64,000 nt of DNA from Aquabacterium sp. (GTDB taxonomy: Bacteria > Pseudomonadota > Gammaproteobacteria > Burkholderiales > Burkholderiaceae_C). Below are positions 61,094-64,000 of the stretch, in pieces (position 1 is the first letter of the stretch; each line of letters starts with the position of its first letter). A program made the translations under genes and the position numbers. The DNA lies in the NCBI GenBank assembly GCA_023150345.1, contig JAKLLB010000004.1, positions 52,796-116,795 of the forward strand, read 5' to 3'. Below the pieces are notes generated by a model that made no database searches, had not been told where the DNA came from, and saw only the letters and a program-made list of their open reading frames with translations.

Positions 61094-63483
61094 ACCCGAT
61101 AGCGCCAGCGCGCCAGCAGCAGCGCGTTGGTCACCACGCTCACCGACGACAGCGCCATGGCTGCGCCGGCCACCACCGGGCTCAGCCAGCCGGCGGCAGC
61201 CAGCGGGATGCCCACCACGTTGTAGGCGAAGGCCCAGAACAGGTTCTGGTGGATGCGGCGGGTGATGGCCTGGGACAGCGCAATGGCCTCGTCCACCAGC
61301 CGCGGGTCGCCGCGCAGCAGCGTGAGGCCGGCGGTCTCCATGGCGACATCGGTGCCGGTGCCATCCTCGCGGGTGATGGCCAGGCCGATGTCGGCCGCGG
61401 CCAACGCCGGCGCGTCGTTCAGGCCATCGCCCACCATCGCCACCCGCGCGCCTGCGGGCGGGCCTGCACGCAATTCACCCACCACGCGGGCCTTGTCCGC
61501 CGGCAGCACCTCGGCGCGGTGATCGTCGATCCCGAGTTGGCGGGCCAGATGGGCGACCGCGCCACGGTTGTCGCCGCTGATGAGCACCACGCGAACCCCG
61601 CGTGCGTGCAGGCGTTGCACCGCCTGCGCGGCGGTGGGCTTGGCCTCGTCGCCGAACGCCAGCACTCCCAGTGCACGGCCGGTCTCGCCCGTTGGCGGAG
61701 CCGTGGCCAACCAGGCCACACTGCAGCCCTGCTCGGCCCACTGGCTGGCCTGGGCCGCGAGCGCGTCGTCGTGCACGCCCAGCGCCTCCATCCAGGCCGC
61801 GCTTCCCAAACGCAGCGCCTGCCCACCGACGCTGCCCTCCACGCCACGGCCAGCCACTGCCCGCACGTCCTGCGCAGCGGGCACCACGCACGCGCCCAGC
61901 GCCTGCAGCACCGCCCGCGCCAGCGGATGCTCGCTGCCGGCCTGCAATGCGCCGGCCAGCGCCAGCAGGGCATCGGCATCGCCGTCGGTGGCGCGGCAGC
62001 CCACCAACCGCGGCTGGCCCACGGTGAGGGTGCCGGTCTTGTCGAAGGCGACCACGCGCACCGCGCGCATCAGCTCGATCGCCTGGGCGTCGCGCACCAG
62101 GATGCCGCGCCGTGCCGCCAAGCCGGTGCCCACCATCAACGTGGCCGGCGTGGCCAGGCCCAGAGCGCATGGGCATGCGATCACCAGCACTGACACCGCA
62201 TGGATCAGCGCCTGAGCCCAATCGCCGCGCAGCAGGCCCCAGCCCAGCAGCGTGAGCAGCGCCACCGCCCCCACCGCGGGCACGAACACCGCCGCCACCC
62301 GGTCCACCGTCTGCTGGATGGGTGCCTTGCGGGCCTGTGCGTTCTCGACCATCTGGACGATGCGCGAAAGCATGCTGGCCGATCCCACCGCGGTGGTCTG
62401 CACCACCAGCCGGCCTTCGGCATTGATGGCGCCGCCGGTCACCGCGTCGCCGGGACCCTTGGCCACCGGCAGGCTCTCGCCGGTGAGCAGCGACTCGTCG
62501 ACATGGCTGCGTCCCTCCAGCACCCGGCCGTCGGTGGGCAGGCGTTCGCCCGGGCGCACCACCACGGCATCGCCCACCATCACCTCGGCCAGCGGCACCT
62601 CATGCTCGGTGCCCTCGCGCAGCACGCGCGCGCGCTCGGGGCGCAGCGCGCGCAGGCCATCGAGCGCATCGAGGGTGCGCCGCTTGGCGCGCGCCTCGAG
62701 CCACTTGCCCAGGCGCACCAGGGTGATCACCACTGCGGCGCTCTCGAAGTACAGGTGCGGCATCCCGTCCGGATCGCGCCACCACAGCGCCAGGCTCAGC
62801 GCGTAGGCCGCGCTGGTGCCCACGGCCACCAGCAGGTCCATGTTGCCGGTGCCGGCGCGCAGGGCGCTCCAGCCGGCGCGGTAGAAGCGCGCGCCCAGCA
62901 CGAACTGCACCGGCGTGGCCAGCAGCCACTGCCAGAGGGCCGGCAGCATGGCGTGCACGCCCAGGGGTTCGAGCAGCATCGGCAGCAGCAGCGGAGCCGA
63001 CAGCAGCGCCGACAGCACGACCGGCAGCACCGGCTCGGTGCGGCGGGCGCCTGCGCCGGCATCGGCCGAGGCCAGCGGTTGGGCCGTATAGCCGGCGCGA
63101 CGCACGGCTTGCAGCAGGTCGGCGTCGTCGCCGGCAGCGCCCCGGCGCTGCACCAGGGCCTGCGCGGTGGCCAGGTTGACGGCTGCGGACTTCACCCCAG
63201 GGACCTGGGCCAGCGCGCGCTCCACTCGGGCGACGCAGCTGGCGCAAGTCATGCCATCGATCTGCAGCCGCACGGAACGCTGGGGCACGTGGTAGCCGGC
63301 CTTCTCGATCGCCGCCTCCAGTGTGGCCGCATCTGCGCCGCTGGCCGCGACGGTGGCGCTTTCGGTGGCCAGGTTGACGCTGACGTGCGCGACGCCAGGC
63401 ACGCGCGCCAACGCGCGCTCGACCCGAGCGACGCAACTTGCGCAGGTCATGCCCTCGATGGGCAGGGTGAGTTCGGTGTTCAT
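61087..63483 (-). CDS. copA: Copper-translocating P1B-type ATPase
   Basis: 798 residues. Two N-terminal heavy-metal domains have MTCASC sites (C14/C17 and C80/C83). Eight membrane segments follow, with the ion-transport motif C437-P-C439 in [13 protein letters not shown], the phosphorylated Asp481 in DKTGT, and [10 protein letters not shown] near the hinge. It exports Cu(I) from the cytoplasm using ATP. The start at 63483 gives [13 protein letters not shown] CopZ-like gene is divergent, 150 bases away. No MerR-type regulator is in the window. Confidence 0.95.
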   Translation of the reverse strand: MNTELTLPIEGMTCASCVARVERALARVPGVAHVSVNLATESATVAASGADAATLEAAIEKAGYHVPQRSVRLQIDGMTCASCVARVERALAQVPGVKSAAVNLATAQALVQRRGAAGDDADLLQAVRRAGYTAQPLASADAGAGARRTEPVLPVVLSALLSAPLLLPMLLEPLGVHAMLPALWQWLLATPVQFVLGARFYRAGWSALRAGTGNMDLLVAVGTSAAYALSLALWWRDPDGMPHLYFESAAVVITLVRLGKWLEARAKRRTLDALDGLRALRPERARVLREGTEHEVPLAEVMVGDAVVVRPGERLPTDGRVLEGRSHVDESLLTGESLPVAKGPGDAVTGGAINAEGRLVVQTTAVGSASMLSRIVQMVENAQARKAPIQQTVDRVAAVFVPAVGAVALLTLLGWGLLRGDWAQALIHAVSVLVIACPCALGLATPATLMVGTGLAARRGILVRDAQAIELMRAVRVVAFDKTGTLTVGQPRLVGCRATDGDADALLALAGALQAGSEHPLARAVLQALGACVVPAAQDVRAVAGRGVEGSVGGQALRLGSAAWMEALGVHDDALAAQASQWAEQGCSVAWLATAPPTGETGRALGVLAFGDEAKPTAAQAVQRLHARGVRVVLISGDNRGAVAHLARQLGIDDHRAEVLPADKARVVGELRAGPPAGARVAMVGDGLNDAPALAAADIGLAITREDGTGTDVAMETAGLTLLRGDPRLVDEAIALSQAITRRIHQNLFWAFAYNVVGIPLAAAGWLSPVVAGAAMALSSVSVVTNALLLARWRYRVQ

Positions 63484-63633
63484 GGACGCAAAGTCGGCCA
63501 CGCGCCGTCGGCTGGCGCGTCGATACCCGCACGATGCCACAACCGCCCGCGGCGCGAGATACTGCGGGCATGACGCGCAGGCCGCGCCGCTGCGGCGCGT
63601 TGGCGCTGCTGCCACCCACAGACGGAGCGAACG

Positions 63634-63825
63634 ATGATCGAACTGACCCTGCCCGACATGACCTGTGGCCATTGCGAACGCACCGTCACCGAGACCGTGC
63701 GCCGGGTCGATCCGCAGGCTCAGCTCCGCATCGACCTGCCGGCGCACCGCGTGCAGATCGACTCGCTGCAGCCAGCCGAGCGCTTCGAGCAGGCGCTGGC
63801 CGAAGAGGGCTACCCCAAGGCCTGA
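63634..63825 (+). CDS. Heavy-metal-associated domain protein, CopZ-like copper chaperone
   Basis: A 63-residue single HMA domain with M-T-C-G-H-C as metal site, preceded by IELTLPD and followed by [13 protein letters not shown]. It likely carries Cu(I) to the CopA ATPase encoded divergently. The usual CopZ length is 65-70 residues. GGAGCGAACG precedes the ATG. Confidence 0.9.
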   Translation: MIELTLPDMTCGHCERTVTETVRRVDPQAQLRIDLPAHRVQIDSLQPAERFEQALAEEGYPKA

Positions 63826-63862
63826 CGGCCGGACCGGCGCGCCCGGCCCCCCGGGCCGCACG

Positions 63863-63876
63863 CGGGGGTTTCCCCG
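63863..63876 (+). terminator. Hairpin terminator after the CopZ-like gene
   Basis: CGGGG and CCCCG form a 5-bp stem around GTTT, directly followed by TTTC. A second GC-rich inverted repeat lies just before it. It is 38 bases after the stop codon and would end the copZ transcript. Confidence 0.45.
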
Positions 63877-63941
63877 TTTCTGCGGGCACCGACGCGTGCC
63901 TAAACTCGCGCCACGTTCCATCCACCCTCCGGGGCCTACCC

Positions 63942-64000
63942 ATGAAGCGTTCCTTCCGCACCGGGCTGCTGGTCGCCGCCCTCGCCATGTCCGGCATCGT
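63942..64000 (+). CDS. Start of an exported protein, cut by the window end
   Basis: Only the first 19 codons are visible: [20 protein letters not shown], a positively charged start followed by a hydrophobic core, as in a signal peptide. GGGGCC lies upstream of the ATG but is a poor ribosome-binding site. The protein's identity cannot be told. Confidence 0.5.
   Translation, partial: MKRSFRTGLLVAALAMSGI

Noticed and set aside
63484-63633. A CueR operator between copA and the CopZ-like gene.
   Set aside because: No dyad matching the usual ACCTTCC/GGAAGGT arrangement could be seen.

Overview
The window is a chromosomal segment of a high-GC betaproteobacterium, most likely Burkholderiales of the Rubrivivax/Leptothrix/Methylibium type. 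That placement is inferred from very GC-rich codon use, the family mix (TRAP binding protein, IorA/IorB-type molybdenum enzyme, TamA/TamB, DUF3391 HD-GYP proteins) and the tRNA-Arg(CCT) sequence; no marker gene fixes the genus. Coding density is very high and no gene-free stretch exceeds 300 bases. No CRISPR array, insertion sequence, integrase or rRNA was seen.

Region 1 (1-5303) is a catabolic acyl-CoA block: the tail of a crotonase-family gene, an SDR dehydrogenase, a ferritin-like protein, a divergent 4HBT thioesterase, an enoyl-CoA hydratase, an acyl-CoA dehydrogenase and a TRAP solute-binding protein. At 5453-9328 stands a solitary 1291-residue RTX/subtilisin/P-domain/DUF4214 protein, probably a type I-secreted protease.

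Region 2 (9348-18928) is an unusual concentration of cell-wall turnover genes: a PBP4-type DD-carboxypeptidase, two paralogous lipoprotein amidases, a DigH-like GHL10 glycosidase, an HGSNAT/NagX-like membrane acetyltransferase, a DadA-like oxidase, an AstE/AspA-type zinc deacylase and an S66 LD-carboxypeptidase. Together they could strip stems from glycan strands, cut the denuded glycan, trim stem peptides and oxidise released D-alanine.

Region 3 (19090-33573) is mixed housekeeping and accessory: Dps, an IorA/IorB-type molybdenum hydroxylase, an HD-domain protein, a CusF-like copper protein, a lone cyclic-nucleotide-binding domain protein, arginase, lipoproteins, a LOG-family hydrolase, O-acetylhomoserine sulfhydrylase and a MoeB/ThiF-type enzyme. 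A small A/T-richer patch (about 26.6-27.7 kb) carries a small secreted protein and a 50-codon ORF.

Region 4 (33690-38466) is the strongest candidate for an undescribed system: a translationally coupled operon of two solute-binding-fold proteins (one fused to a VWA domain), an XpaC-like membrane protein and a TelA-family protein.

Region 5 (38491-61093) holds a DsbA-fold isomerase, a ligand-sensing diguanylate cyclase paired with the CtpA protease, tRNA-Arg, tamB and tamA, a CoxE-like VWA protein, two tandem GGDEF proteins, an S9 peptidase, a GNAT acetyltransferase, a MoxR ATPase, a dihaem cytochrome c and two tandem HD-GYP proteins; cyclic-di-GMP turnover genes are dense here. Region 6 (61087-64000) has a CopA-type copper ATPase, a divergent CopZ-like chaperone and the start of an exported protein cut by the window end.
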